Positions 43,625 to 52,259 of a stretch of DNA of 64,000 nt are shown here, piece by piece. The first letter of the stretch is position 1, and the number at the start of each line of letters is the position of its first letter. Source of the DNA: Alteromonas macleodii (lineage in GTDB: Bacteria; Pseudomonadota; Gammaproteobacteria; Enterobacterales; Alteromonadaceae); contig NZ_LR812090.1 in assembly GCF_903772925.1 (NCBI RefSeq), forward strand, positions 1,058,629 through 1,122,628, in the 5' to 3' direction. A model generated the notes under the pieces. That model ran no database searches and was not told where the DNA came from. It worked only from the letters and a program-made list of their open reading frames with translations. The translations under genes were made by a program, and so were the position numbers.

Positions 43625-44575
43625 ATGGAAGCACTAAGCACAAAAAATCAGCTTGATATGGCACGTAATGTCCATGATATGGGCAGCATTAACAAAATGC
43701 GTGAAGCCATTGCGTCAGGCGATGAAACGGTATTGCAAGAAGCTGCTCAGCAGTTTGAGGCAATATTTGTGCAAATGATGTTGAAGTCTATGCGTAAAGC
43801 ACAAGATGCCCTTGCCGATGAAAATAGTCCGTTCAATTCTCAACAAGTGAAGTTTTACCGTGACATGCACGACCAACAGCTGGCTACAGATTTAACATCA
43901 GGCGGAGGCCTGGGGTTAGCTGATGTCATTGTGAAACAGCTGGGTCAGACCGAAGATAGCTATACGCCAGCGAGTGTCATAAGAAGTGACGGTGATATTT
44001 CATCGTTAAATAGAAACCGTGAGTACAAGGTTGCTGAGGCACAAGATTTAGCACTTTCCTCTAATTCGATCAAAAGCCAGTCGGCGCAAAAAGATGCCAT
44101 GTTCAAAAGTCCCGAAGACTTTGTTGAGAGCCTTATGCCTATTGCTGAGAAAGTAGCGGCAAAATACGGCATGGATCCGAAAGCAATCATTTCTCAGGCT
44201 GCGGTAGAAACAGGCTGGGGAAAATTCGTTATCCATAAAGCTGACGGAAGTAGTTCACACAATTTGTTTGGTATCAAAGCGAACAAAGGATGGCAGGGCG
44301 ACCAGGCCGTAGTCGACACACTGGAATTCAACAGCGGGCTGCCACAGAAACAAAAAGCTGCATTTAGATCCTATTCATCGGTAGAAGAGGCAATGGAAGA
44401 CTACGGGCGCTTTATTACCTCACAGCCTCGCTATAGCCATGCTGTGGAAAATGCTTCAGATGCTGCGCGTTACACAAGTGCGCTTCAAGACGCGGGTTAC
44501 GCTACTGACCCTGAATATGCCAGCAAGATAATGGCCGTTTACAACAGCGAACGTCTTAGTGCGCTGATGCCATAG
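43625..44575 (+). CDS. flgJ: FlgJ, rod-cap protein with peptidoglycan hydrolase domain
   Basis: A 316-aa bifunctional protein. The N-terminal ~110 residues are the rod-capping domain (AAQQFEAIFVQMMLKSMRKAQDAL, SGGGLGLADVIVKQL). The C-terminal domain (about 155-316) is a glucosaminidase/muramidase-type hydrolase with the probable catalytic Glu in ISQAAVETGWGK and the downstream HNLFGIKA and RYTSALQDAGYATDPEYASKI motifs. It opens the murein for rod growth. Length and fusion are normal for gammaproteobacteria. Confidence 0.96.
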   Translation: MEALSTKNQLDMARNVHDMGSINKMREAIASGDETVLQEAAQQFEAIFVQMMLKSMRKAQDALADENSPFNSQQVKFYRDMHDQQLATDLTSGGGLGLADVIVKQLGQTEDSYTPASVIRSDGDISSLNRNREYKVAEAQDLALSSNSIKSQSAQKDAMFKSPEDFVESLMPIAEKVAAKYGMDPKAIISQAAVETGWGKFVIHKADGSSSHNLFGIKANKGWQGDQAVVDTLEFNSGLPQKQKAAFRSYSSVEEAMEDYGRFITSQPRYSHAVENASDAARYTSALQDAGYATDPEYASKIMAVYNSERLSALMP

Positions 44576-44603
44576 TTTAGAAGCTATAGGTGAGGAGAAT
44601 ACA

Positions 44604-46646
44604 GTGAGTTCTGTTGATTTATATTCATTAGCTACAAGCGGCGTAAACGCTAGCAACAAGTTACTTCAAACTACGAGTAACAATATTGCTAATGTGAATA
44701 CACCTGGTTATGTCCGCGAGCGCACGGAGCTTCAAAACAGCCAAGTATTCGGTGTGGAGATTGGAAATACTGAGCGCGTTATCAACGTATTTGCACAAAA
44801 CCAACTGCGTCGTGATATTACATCGGTAGGTGAACTCGAAGCTTTTTCTAGTAAAACTACGGCAATTGACAATCTTCTGGCCAGCGAAGCCAACTCTATT
44901 TCTCAGGGGTTAAGTGAATACTTTTCTGCATTGCAAACCGCCGCCGACGATCCAACAAACCTTGCATCTCGTGAACAGGTACTTAGTAAATCTGAATCCC
45001 TCTATAACCGAATGAGAACCTTGTCGGATTATATGTTGGAAAAAGAAGAAGAGCTCAATTTAGAGTTCACTTCAATGGTTAACAGAGCGAATACCCTAAT
45101 AGGCAATATTGGTGATTTAAATCGCAATATTGTTATTGCAAACGGCAACAATACGAGTGACCAGCCCAGTGCTCTTCTTAACGAACGAGATCAGGCGATA
45201 GACGAGCTTGCCTCAATAATGGGAATTACTGTAAAAGAGAGCACCACTCAAAACGGCGCTGTTACTATTAACCTAACTTCCGGCGAGTCACTCGTACTCG
45301 AAAACGGCGCATTCAATCTTTTTGAGTTAAGTTCTAACGCTGATTTAACGACCAAAGAGATCAAACTAGAAACTAATTTTGGCTCGCAAACTAAAAACGA
45401 TGCTTCAATACGTGTCGTCGAAGAAGACTTAGGCGGAGCTTTAGGAGGCTTGTTTAGGTATCGCAATGAAGTTTTAGGACCAACAATGCGCGACGTAGGT
45501 CAGCTCTCCGTCGCTTTTGCCGATGCGATGAATACGCAGAATAAACTGGGTATGGACTTAGACGGGCAAATAGGCGGTAACATTTTCGACATTCCTTCTT
45601 TTAGAGGGCTAGCCTATGAAGACACCAATGGCGACTACGTAGTTACAGCACAAATCACCGAAGGCAAGGGCGCTGAATTAACCGACGCCGATTACAAAAT
45701 TGAAGTGACGGCCGTTGCCGCTGGTGTACCCAGTGAAATAGAAATCACATTTCTAAATCCAGACGGCACGCCTAAAAAAGACGGTTCAGGCAATGATATC
45801 ATTTTTTCAAACTTTGCTGTTACGTCAGGTTTTAATGAGCTACCTGGCGGCATCGAAATAGACTTTGCAGGGAGCGATCCCTACACCGTGGGTAACGAGT
45901 TTTTGATTCAGCCAACAAAGGATGTGGCTTCAAATATAAGTTTAGATACAAATCGCCCAGAGGATTTAGCTTTCGCCAATCCGGTACGAGCTGGGGCTGA
46001 CAGTACAAACTTAGGCAGCGCTAACGTAATAGATGTAACTGTTTCGAATACGGAAGTGGGAACCTCTGCTTTTGATGGAGCGGGTGGCCTTTTAAATTCA
46101 GCACCCGCTCAAATTAGCTTTACGGCTGCCGATACCTATGAAGTGTTAGATGGAAGCGGGACGGTTTTAGCTACTGTAACGGGTACAACGGATTTAACGA
46201 ACCTTATCACTCAAGCGGGAATAAGTCCTGATCCAGGTTTTGATCTGAGCTTAGATGGTGTGCCAAAAGCAGGTGATAGCTTTTCAATTAGCTATAATAC
46301 AGATGGGTTCAACGATAACAGCAATGCGCTTAATTTAGCTGCTCTTCAGAATGAAAATAAAGTTCAGGTGAGTAGTGAAGCAACCAATACGCCAAGAACG
46401 TTTCAAGATGCCTATGCGTCTATGGTAGGGCGTATTGGTGAAGATGCATCAATGGCTAGTGTCTCATTGGCTTCGGCTGAAGCGATGAAAGTTCAATCGC
46501 AAAACTGGTTTGAGTCTGTGTCGGGCGTAAGCTTGGACGAAGAAGCTGCTAACTTGATAAAATACCAGCAGAGCTATGCAGCTGCAGCACGTATTTTATC
46601 TACGGCCCAAGAATTATTTAATACCATTTTGCAATCAGCAAGGTAG
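44604..46646 (+). CDS. flgK: FlgK, hook-filament junction protein 1
   Basis: A 680-aa junction protein between hook and filament. The N-terminus (LYSLATSGVNASNKLLQTTSNNIANVNTPGYVRERTELQ) and the C-terminus (GVSLDEEAANLIKYQQSYAAAARILSTAQELFNTILQSAR) are the FlgK assembly regions. The middle is a variable insertion, somewhat longer than the E. coli protein (547 aa), as in other marine polar flagella. The start is GTG at 44604 behind TGAGGAGA. FlgN should be its export chaperone. Confidence 0.96.
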   Translation: MSSVDLYSLATSGVNASNKLLQTTSNNIANVNTPGYVRERTELQNSQVFGVEIGNTERVINVFAQNQLRRDITSVGELEAFSSKTTAIDNLLASEANSISQGLSEYFSALQTAADDPTNLASREQVLSKSESLYNRMRTLSDYMLEKEEELNLEFTSMVNRANTLIGNIGDLNRNIVIANGNNTSDQPSALLNERDQAIDELASIMGITVKESTTQNGAVTINLTSGESLVLENGAFNLFELSSNADLTTKEIKLETNFGSQTKNDASIRVVEEDLGGALGGLFRYRNEVLGPTMRDVGQLSVAFADAMNTQNKLGMDLDGQIGGNIFDIPSFRGLAYEDTNGDYVVTAQITEGKGAELTDADYKIEVTAVAAGVPSEIEITFLNPDGTPKKDGSGNDIIFSNFAVTSGFNELPGGIEIDFAGSDPYTVGNEFLIQPTKDVASNISLDTNRPEDLAFANPVRAGADSTNLGSANVIDVTVSNTEVGTSAFDGAGGLLNSAPAQISFTAADTYEVLDGSGTVLATVTGTTDLTNLITQAGISPDPGFDLSLDGVPKAGDSFSISYNTDGFNDNSNALNLAALQNENKVQVSSEATNTPRTFQDAYASMVGRIGEDASMASVSLASAEAMKVQSQNWFESVSGVSLDEEAANLIKYQQSYAAAARILSTAQELFNTILQSAR

Positions 46647-46653
46647 GTGAGCT

Positions 46654-47877
46654 ATGCGTATATCAACGAATCAAATTTATGATCAAAACATGCGCTCGAT
46701 TATGCAAAATCAGGGCGACTTGGCGAAAACCCAAGAACAGCTAGCTTCAGGTAAACGCATAATCACGCCCAGCGATGACCCTGTTGGAGCAGCGAAAGTA
46801 CTGCGCTTAACCGAAGAAATCGATGAGCTTACTCAGTTTCAACGCAATAATGATTTGGTAACGGGGTCGCTTGAACAGCAAGAGGCTGTGCTGACAAATA
46901 TTACCAACTCAATAAATCGTGCGAGAACGCTTATCGTTCAAGCTGGAAATGGGATTTTAGACGATCCTGACAAACGTGCTATTGGTTCAGAGTTAGAGCA
47001 AATAAAGCTTGAGGTGTTCGATCTGATGAATACCCAAGATGCAGACGGAAATTATTTGTATGCGGGCTTTCAGTCTGGAAACCAGGCGTTTACTTACAAC
47101 CCCGCGTCTGGGGGTAATGCCATCTCTTTCTCTGGAGATGCTGGTGTTAATTTTATCCAACTTTCTAACAGTTCAAAAATTCAATCAACCAGTAACGGTT
47201 ATGAAGTTTTTGAAAATGTATTATCTCGTTTTAACTTCTCGGTTACTGGTAGTACGGTGGGATCGTTAGACGGAGCCACCATTTCAGAACAAGGCACCTT
47301 TGATACCTTTTTTAACAATAACTACGACGCGGTGAATAGCTCGAATAACGATTTTCGCATAGACTTTTTGGGCTCAGGTCAGGCACAACTTGTTAATCAA
47401 AACAGCGGTGCAGTTATTGACACAGTGGGCTACACGTCTGGCGAACCGTTCACAATAAAAGGAATGCAGTTTGATGCCGTAGCAGCTCCGGGTACGAGCA
47501 TTGATTTTTCTCTCGATCAGCCAGAGAAAAAGAGCATGGCGCAAACCATTCACGAAGTGCAAACATTGCTATCGGATAGCACCATTAATCATGGCGCATT
47601 ACAAGACGCTATTGCCGATGCATTGGTCGGTTTAGATAACGGGTTAGAGAAAATATCGCTTGAGCGGGCCTCTATAGGTAGTCGCCTAAACATTGCTGAA
47701 AGTACTTACGAAAGTAACTTGGATATGGAAATTGCTGCCAAAGCGCAACGCTCTTCTATTCAAGACGTTGACTATGCTGAAGCGTCTACTGAATTCGCAA
47801 AGCAAGAAACTGCGCTAAATGCTGCGCTTACAACTTTTCCTCAGGTATCTAACTTATCTTTGTTCAACTACATTTAA
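46654..47877 (+). CDS. flgL: FlgL, hook-filament junction protein 2
   Basis: A 407-aa flagellin-related junction protein. The N-terminus is MRISTNQIYDQNMRSIMQNQGDLAKTQEQLASGKRIITPSDDPVGAAKVL, and the C-terminal helix (IQDVDYAEASTEFAKQETALNAALTTFPQVSNLSLFNYI) matches FlgL. It starts 7 bases after flgK. It is the last gene of the flg series; the next gene is convergent with only a 6-base gap and no obvious terminator. Confidence 0.96.
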   Translation: MRISTNQIYDQNMRSIMQNQGDLAKTQEQLASGKRIITPSDDPVGAAKVLRLTEEIDELTQFQRNNDLVTGSLEQQEAVLTNITNSINRARTLIVQAGNGILDDPDKRAIGSELEQIKLEVFDLMNTQDADGNYLYAGFQSGNQAFTYNPASGGNAISFSGDAGVNFIQLSNSSKIQSTSNGYEVFENVLSRFNFSVTGSTVGSLDGATISEQGTFDTFFNNNYDAVNSSNNDFRIDFLGSGQAQLVNQNSGAVIDTVGYTSGEPFTIKGMQFDAVAAPGTSIDFSLDQPEKKSMAQTIHEVQTLLSDSTINHGALQDAIADALVGLDNGLEKISLERASIGSRLNIAESTYESNLDMEIAAKAQRSSIQDVDYAEASTEFAKQETALNAALTTFPQVSNLSLFNYI

Positions 47878-47883
47878 CAGACG

Positions 47884-48858
47884 CTAACATAGCGAATTGA
47901 TGCCCTTGATCTTGGCCAGGTAAACTCTGGCCTCGTTATCGATGTGACTTGAGTAATAAGACATATAAAGGACATCATCTTTTAATACTATTCCTGGATA
48001 ACTCGTATCACCGCTGCTAGGCAATGTTAGTACCTCGGTAAGCTGTTTGCTTTTTGCATCGAAATGCCAAATACGCGTTGAAAACTTCCGATTTTCCCAA
48101 TCTACGTGCCGGCCAGCGACCAAAAATGTGGTTTCGCTTAAGGCTACGGCACAAGGTCCACCAATATAGATACCTAAATCACACCAGTTCCACTTTGTAT
48201 AAGGTGGTTTGGAAGTGCCAAAATGAGCAGAAAATGTATCAGAGTCACGTCTCACAAAAACAGCGGCGTGCCCCTCAGAGTTAAACAGAAGTGCACTTTC
48301 ATTCGGAAAACCTTTGTTGTTTTTAGCTAGTCCAAAAACGTTTGATTTGTGAATGCGCATGGCTCGTGTTGGGTCGCCTTCATACAGCGAAATGTGTTCA
48401 GCTGGACGATGATAAGCAAAACCGAACGCTTTATTGTTTATCCATTGTGGCCTCCATATCCACCATCCATCATCCCCAAACCAGTGTTTACTAGACCAAG
48501 ATTTTCCAGTGGTAGTGAAAACGCTGAGCATTTTTGTGTGGGCTTGAGCATTTTCATCAATAGTCTTTGCAAAGGCCGTTAATATTACCCTATGCCCGTC
48601 AAACATCAGTTTAGGATCTCTTAAATCTGTGCCAGGTTCACTAATCAGAACCTTACTGACAACCTGAAACGTTTTTTCGCAAACAGTGAGGATAACTATT
48701 ACCCCATCTTTGCTCACATGATTAGTTGCCTGGCGATAACAACACAACAATGAATTACTACTTTTGTCGTAGGGATTTTCCATCAAATCAGTAAAGGCTG
48801 CATGTATAGCGGGCGGTGAGATACGACAAACTTCAATTAATTTGAGTTTTTTATTCAA
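47884..48858 (-). CDS. Cytoplasmic beta-propeller-like protein of unknown function (sialidase/BNR-like)
   Basis: A 324-aa protein encoded against the flagellar genes between flgL and the first flagellin. No signal peptide or membrane segment is visible. The sequence is rich in Trp, Tyr and beta-strand patterns, with blade-like spacing. VFTTTGKSWSS resembles a degenerate Asp-box (SxDxGxxW), and the segments DLRDPKLMFDGHRVILTAF, DGWWIWRPQW and DTSYPGIVLKDDVLYMSYYSS resemble sialidase or glycosidase propellers (GH32/43/93-type). I cannot assign an enzyme. Its place between flagellin and pseudaminic-acid genes suggests a possible link to flagellar glycans. It may equally be an insertion. Upstream promoter not recognised. 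Confidence 0.6.
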   Translation of the reverse strand: MNKKLKLIEVCRISPPAIHAAFTDLMENPYDKSSNSLLCCYRQATNHVSKDGVIVILTVCEKTFQVVSKVLISEPGTDLRDPKLMFDGHRVILTAFAKTIDENAQAHTKMLSVFTTTGKSWSSKHWFGDDGWWIWRPQWINNKAFGFAYHRPAEHISLYEGDPTRAMRIHKSNVFGLAKNNKGFPNESALLFNSEGHAAVFVRRDSDTFSAHFGTSKPPYTKWNWCDLGIYIGGPCAVALSETTFLVAGRHVDWENRKFSTRIWHFDAKSKQLTEVLTLPSSGDTSYPGIVLKDDVLYMSYYSSHIDNEARVYLAKIKGINSLC

Positions 48859-48954
48859 TTGAAATCTCCTTTAAAAATCTGATGTTTAGTGAAGGATTCT
48901 AGCTCTTTAAGCGGCAATATATTACCGCTAATCGGCAAATATCGTAATTTTTTC

Positions 48955-48981
48955 TAAAGAGAATTTGCATGTTGTCGATAC
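48955..48981 (+). promoter_or_regulatory. Sigma-28 promoter of the first flagellin gene
   Basis: TAAA, 15 bases, GTCGATAC, one or two mismatches from the FliA consensus. Transcription would start near 48990, about 110 bases before the flagellin ATG. Confidence 0.82.
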
Positions 48982-49043
48982 AGTTTCTGAGAGAGCCAGT
49001 TCATCAATTACCCCTCAGGTCTTGATGACTACTAAAACAAAAC

Positions 49044-49087
49044 GTCGGAAATTCCGACAGCCAGCGCACGCTGGACTGAGAGTGTAG
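49044..49087 (+). other. Structured leader of the first flagellin mRNA
   Basis: Two consecutive hairpins (GTCGG/CCGAC at 49044-49058 and CCAGCG/CGCTGG at 49061-49074) lie just before the ribosome site. The 15-base element GGACTGAGAGTGTAG (49073-49087) recurs exactly at 51593-51607, downstream of the second flagellin. A role in RNA stability or translation is possible but unproven. Confidence 0.5.
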
Positions 49088-49097
49088 GAGAGACTTT

Positions 49098-49940
49098 ATG
49101 TCTATGTTCGTTAATACCAATGTATCCTCATTGAATGCCCAGCGTCAGCTTTTTGATGTAAGCAATTCTTTGAGCACGTCTTTTGAGCGTCTATCTTCAG
49201 GCTTCCGTATCAACAGCGCTGCTGATGATGCCGCGGGTCTACAGATCACTGACCGTATGACTTCACAAATTGAAGGTCTAAACCAAGCTGTACGTAACGC
49301 TAATGATGCGATTTCACTGTCGCAGACTGCTGAAGGTGCGTTATCTGAAACAACTACAGCACTTCAACGTATTCGTACTCTAGCGATTCAATCACAAAAC
49401 GGTATCAACAGCTCTGCTGACCGTGCTGCGCTTCAAAAAGAAGTGTCTGCATTACGTACAGAAATTTCACGTATCGCAACAACAACTGAGTTTGCCGGTG
49501 TAAGTATTCTTTCTGGTGCGTTCTCTGCTTCGTTCCTAGTAGGTGCGAACGCAGGTCAGACAATTTCAGTTAACTTGTCTTCACCTACGCTAACTGCTGC
49601 GGGTGTTTCAGGTTTTGGACCTACAGGGCTTGGTATCAGTGGTAACGTACTTACAGCGAGTGCAGCGTCATCAATTCTTGATAGTGTAGATAGCGCTATC
49701 TCTGCAATTGGTAGCTTACGTGCCGATTTAGGTGCCTTACAGAACCGCTTCCAGTCAACTATCCGTAACCTAAGCAACATCTCTGAAAACGTATCGGCTG
49801 CACGTTCACAGATTAAGGATACCGATTTCGCGACTGAAACAGCTAACCTAACCCGTAACCAGATCATTCAGCAGGCAAGTACTACTGTATTATCGCAGGC
49901 TAACCAGCGCCCGCAGGCTGCATTACAGCTTCTAGGTTAA
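49098..49940 (+). CDS. fliC: Flagellin (copy 1)
   Basis: A 280-aa flagellin of the short polar type. D0/D1 regions are complete: the N-terminus [17 protein letters not shown] with [20 protein letters not shown], and the C-terminus [57 protein letters not shown]. The central surface domain is minimal (about residues 165-200), with Ser/Thr residues that could carry O-linked pseudaminic acid. A sigma-28 promoter, a good AGGAGAGA ribosome site and an intrinsic terminator make it a single-gene unit. It is closest to copy 2 in sequence. Confidence 0.97.
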   Translation: MSMFVNTNVSSLNAQRQLFDVSNSLSTSFERLSSGFRINSAADDAAGLQITDRMTSQIEGLNQAVRNANDAISLSQTAEGALSETTTALQRIRTLAIQSQNGINSSADRAALQKEVSALRTEISRIATTTEFAGVSILSGAFSASFLVGANAGQTISVNLSSPTLTAAGVSGFGPTGLGISGNVLTASAASSILDSVDSAISAIGSLRADLGALQNRFQSTIRNLSNISENVSAARSQIKDTDFATETANLTRNQIIQQASTTVLSQANQRPQAALQLLG

Positions 49941-49989
49941 TCGTAATTAGCGTGAAGCCAGGAGGTAGTGCTCTAGTTCACGTGCGTTT

Positions 49990-50020
49990 AAAGCTGGTCT
50001 TTTCAAGACCAGCTTTTTTA
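49990..50020 (+). terminator. Intrinsic terminator after flagellin copy 1
   Basis: A perfect 12-bp stem (49990-50001 and 50005-50016) with a TTC loop continues into a T-run. It is strong, and 50 bases after the stop. Confidence 0.92.
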
Positions 50021-50153
50021 TATCTCAACCACTTAATTGTTATAAAGCCCGCCTACACACATATTTGTGCTTTCAGTCCATAGCCCTAACACTATGAAGT
50101 TAAGAGGTTTTTTTATTTATTCTCTTTTTTATCTAAAAATTTGAAAAAATATC

Positions 50154-50181
50154 TAAAGTAAAAATCGATCTTTGACGATAA
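50154..50181 (+). promoter_or_regulatory. Sigma-28-like promoter before a small basic ORF
   Basis: TAAA, 16 bases, GACGATAA. The -10 is close to consensus but the spacer is one base longer than in the other sigma-28 sites here. It lies 23 bases upstream of ATG 50205. Confidence 0.5.
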
Positions 50182-50204
50182 CTAATACAAAGGGGAGATA
50201 AACG

Positions 50205-50354
50205 ATGTTTTTATCCTCTACGCTTCTAAAGTTTATGTTTAAAAGCGTTAATAGCACCGTTTTAATTCAGATTTACTTTAAGATTCTGAGTTTAAAAGTT
50301 AGGAAATACAGTGCTTTAAGTCGACAAAAGGTTTTGAAAAAAATATTAAAGTAA
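50205..50354 (+). CDS. Small, highly basic ORF (49 aa) between flagellin genes
   Basis: A 49-codon ORF starting ATG at 50205 with a strong AGGGGAG ribosome site at proper spacing. The product (MFLSSTLLKFMFKSV..., ending QKVLKKILK) has no Asp or Glu and about a dozen Lys/Arg, alternating hydrophobic and basic residues like an amphipathic or nucleic-acid-binding peptide. A sigma-28-like motif precedes it, and another overlaps its 3' end ahead of flagellin 2, so expression with late flagellar genes is plausible. I recognise no family. A/T-rich codon choice (many AAA/AAG, TTT, TTA) leaves open a chance ORF. Confidence 0.45.
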   Translation: MFLSSTLLKFMFKSVNSTVLIQIYFKILSLKVRKYSALSRQKVLKKILK

Positions 50355-50374
50355 TTTCAAGCAAAGGTCGATAA
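50347..50374 (+). promoter_or_regulatory. Sigma-28-like promoter for flagellin copy 2
   Basis: TAAA, 16 bases, GTCGATAA. It shares TAAAGTAA with the motif at 50154. The spacer is one base longer than ideal. It would give a leader of about 260 bases. Confidence 0.55.
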
Positions 50375-50645
50375 AAGATGGAGTTTGCTGATAGATGGTT
50401 AGAGCTGCTGACCGGCGAGAATAGAGCCAGGAGGTAGTGAGAGGTTTGAGGTTCTGGAACACCAAACCCACCGACCAGCAAAGAGAAGAAACTTCTCTAT
50501 TTAGCAAGTTCCATTGGTAGTGTGCCAATGAAACGTCAGAATAAACTGACAGAGTTTTCAAAGCACAGGTTATGCCAAATATTTAAATTAATTGCGCAAA
50601 TAATAAAACCAATAGCGCCATACTCGAAACTGTTAGGAGAGACCC
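50375..50645 (+). other. Long structured leader of flagellin copy 2
   Basis: A 271-base non-coding stretch. It contains AGCCAGGAGGTAGTG (50425-50439), an exact copy of 49956-49970 after flagellin 1, then three hairpins in a row: AGAGAAG/CTTCTCT, CATTGG/CCAATG and GTCAG/CTGAC. The ribosome-site-like AGGAGG in the repeat has no ORF behind it. The region could regulate translation or be a remnant of flagellin gene duplication. Confidence 0.45.
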
Positions 50646-51494
50646 ATGAGTCTATTTGTTAATACCAATGTGTCATCATTAAATGCACAACGTCAATTGT
50701 TCACTACAGGTAATAATCTGAGCACTGCTTTTGAGCGCCTTTCTTCAGGCTTCAGAATTAACAGCGCGGCAGATGATGCGGCTGGACTGCAAATTACTGA
50801 CCGTATGACTTCACAAATTCAAGGTTTAGACCAGGCGGTTCGAAACGCTAACGACGGTATCTCATTAGCGCAAACAGCTGAAGGCGCAATGGCCGAAACA
50901 ACCACAGCTTTGCAGCGTATTCGTACCTTGGCGATTCAATCTCAAAACGGTATTAACAGCTCTGCAGACCGAGCAGCGCTACAGAAAGAAGTGTCTGCAC
51001 TAAGAACGGAAATCTCAAGAATTGCAACGACTACCGAATTTGCCGGTGTAAGTATCCTTTCTGGTGTGTTTTCAGCATCGTTCTTAGTTGGCGCGAACTC
51101 AGGTCAGACGATTTCTGTTAATCTATCGTCTCAAGCACTAACTGCAGCAGGTGTAACCGGCTTTAGCGCTACTGGCTTGGGAATTATTTCAGCTGACGTA
51201 CTAACTGCCGCTGGCGCATCAGCACTTCTTGATGATGTTGATACGGCAATATCGGCAATTGGTGGCCTACGTGCAGATTTGGGTGCTATCCAGAATAGAT
51301 TCCAATCTACAATTAGAAACTTAAGTAACATCTCAGAGAACGTATCAGCGGCAAGATCGCGAATTAAAGATGCGGACTTTGCCACCGAGACGGCAGAATT
51401 GAGCCGCAACCAGATTTTGCAGCAGGCAAGTACCACTATCCTGGCGCAGGCAAATCAGCGTCCACAGGCTGCACTTTCACTACTAGGTGGTTAA
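50646..51494 (+). CDS. fliC: Flagellin (copy 2)
   Basis: A 282-aa paralogue of copy 1 with complete D0/D1 ends ([36 protein letters not shown] and [28 protein letters not shown]). The differences are concentrated in the short centre and in the first helix (TTGNN for DVSNS). TAGGAGAG precedes the ATG. Expression is presumably sigma-28 dependent. Several similar flagellins in one filament are normal for polar flagella of Vibrio and Alteromonas. Confidence 0.97.
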   Translation: MSLFVNTNVSSLNAQRQLFTTGNNLSTAFERLSSGFRINSAADDAAGLQITDRMTSQIQGLDQAVRNANDGISLAQTAEGAMAETTTALQRIRTLAIQSQNGINSSADRAALQKEVSALRTEISRIATTTEFAGVSILSGVFSASFLVGANSGQTISVNLSSQALTAAGVTGFSATGLGIISADVLTAAGASALLDDVDTAISAIGGLRADLGAIQNRFQSTIRNLSNISENVSAARSRIKDADFATETAELSRNQILQQASTTILAQANQRPQAALSLLGG

Positions 51495-52105
51495 TAGGTT
51501 AGACGCTTTATTTGGGAAGGAGTTGAGAGGCCATCCCCTAAAGAAGGTAAGCGGCCAATGAGGCCGCTCCCTTAAGAAAGCGTCGACTAACAGGACTGAG
51601 AGTGTAGAAGTGTTGGTTGAGAGGCCAGTTTATCCTACTAAATACCTGCCAGCCGACAGAAACTGAATTTGCTCAATCTCCTAACGTGAGCAAATTGGCC
51701 GAGAGTTAAATTGTCTCGGCCTTTTTTTTAGTATTACCGAAACATCCCGCCAATTTCAAACAAATTGCAGAGCAAGACAATCTGTTCAAACTCTTACTTG
51801 CAGCTTCGATGCCAATTTTGAAGAGTATTTCAAAAATCTGACTTTTATCGTGTGCCGATATGCATTAATCACTTACTTCTATTTTCTATGCACTTAAATT
51901 GAATGTGCAAACCTTTATTGGGTTGCCTTTTGACGACTGCAATGAAGTACCCTCATTGAACAACTTTCATACTTGCACCTACATTTATCTAAAAAATTAC
52001 GAAGAATTCGCGTAGTTAGATTATTTTTATTAAATTTCTTTTTTATATAAATCATTGGTTTAGGGTAATTCTAAATAATTTTTTCAAAAAAAATAAAAAT
52101 AAGAC
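51495..52105. other. Intergenic region between flagellins 2 and 3
   Basis: Non-coding, with several inverted repeats. AGCGGCC/GGCCGCT (51550-51568) has no T-run. GGACTGAGAGTGTAG (51593-51607) is identical to part of the flagellin 1 leader. A 10-bp stem AATTTGCTCA/TGAGCAAATT is centred near 51680, and a true terminator follows at 51697-51729. From about 51740 on it is A/T-rich with nothing recognisable. Confidence 0.55.
51697..51729 (+). terminator. Intrinsic terminator downstream of flagellin copy 2
   Basis: GGCCGAGA / TCTCGGCC with a 9-base loop is followed by seven or eight T residues. It is about 200 bases after the flagellin 2 stop, so that transcript has a long structured 3' end. Confidence 0.9.
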
Positions 52106-52132
52106 TAAAGAATCTAAAGGGTTGGCCGATAC
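52106..52132 (+). promoter_or_regulatory. Sigma-28 promoter of flagellin copy 3
   Basis: TAAA, 15 bases, GCCGATAC: one mismatch from the FliA consensus in the -10. The start would be near 52140, with a leader of about 120 bases. Confidence 0.88.
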
Positions 52133-52200
52133 CTATAGTTGAGGGGTAATTTACTTTACTTTTAACAGAGGCGTTAGCTCGGAGTAGTGACCAAGCTAAT

Positions 52201-52248
52201 ATGAACTGGAAGGATTTGATCGTACCACATTGGTCGACGAGTCCCTAG
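52201..52248 (+). CDS. Possible 15-codon leader peptide before flagellin 3
   Basis: ATG 52201 opens a 15-codon frame (MNWKDLIVPHWSTSP) whose TAG stop is embedded in the AGGAGG ribosome site of flagellin 3, 12 bases before its ATG. Such placement would let ribosomes leaving the short frame influence flagellin initiation. The ORF's own ribosome site is weak (GGAG, too far upstream). It may be chance. Confidence 0.25.
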   Translation: MNWKDLIVPHWSTSP

Positions 52249-52259
52249 GAGGTATTCCA

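Noticed and set aside
52230..52259. TTG start of flagellin copy 3 at 52230
   Set aside because: Adds ten residues not shared with the other flagellins. The perfect AGGAGG before ATG 52260 decides.
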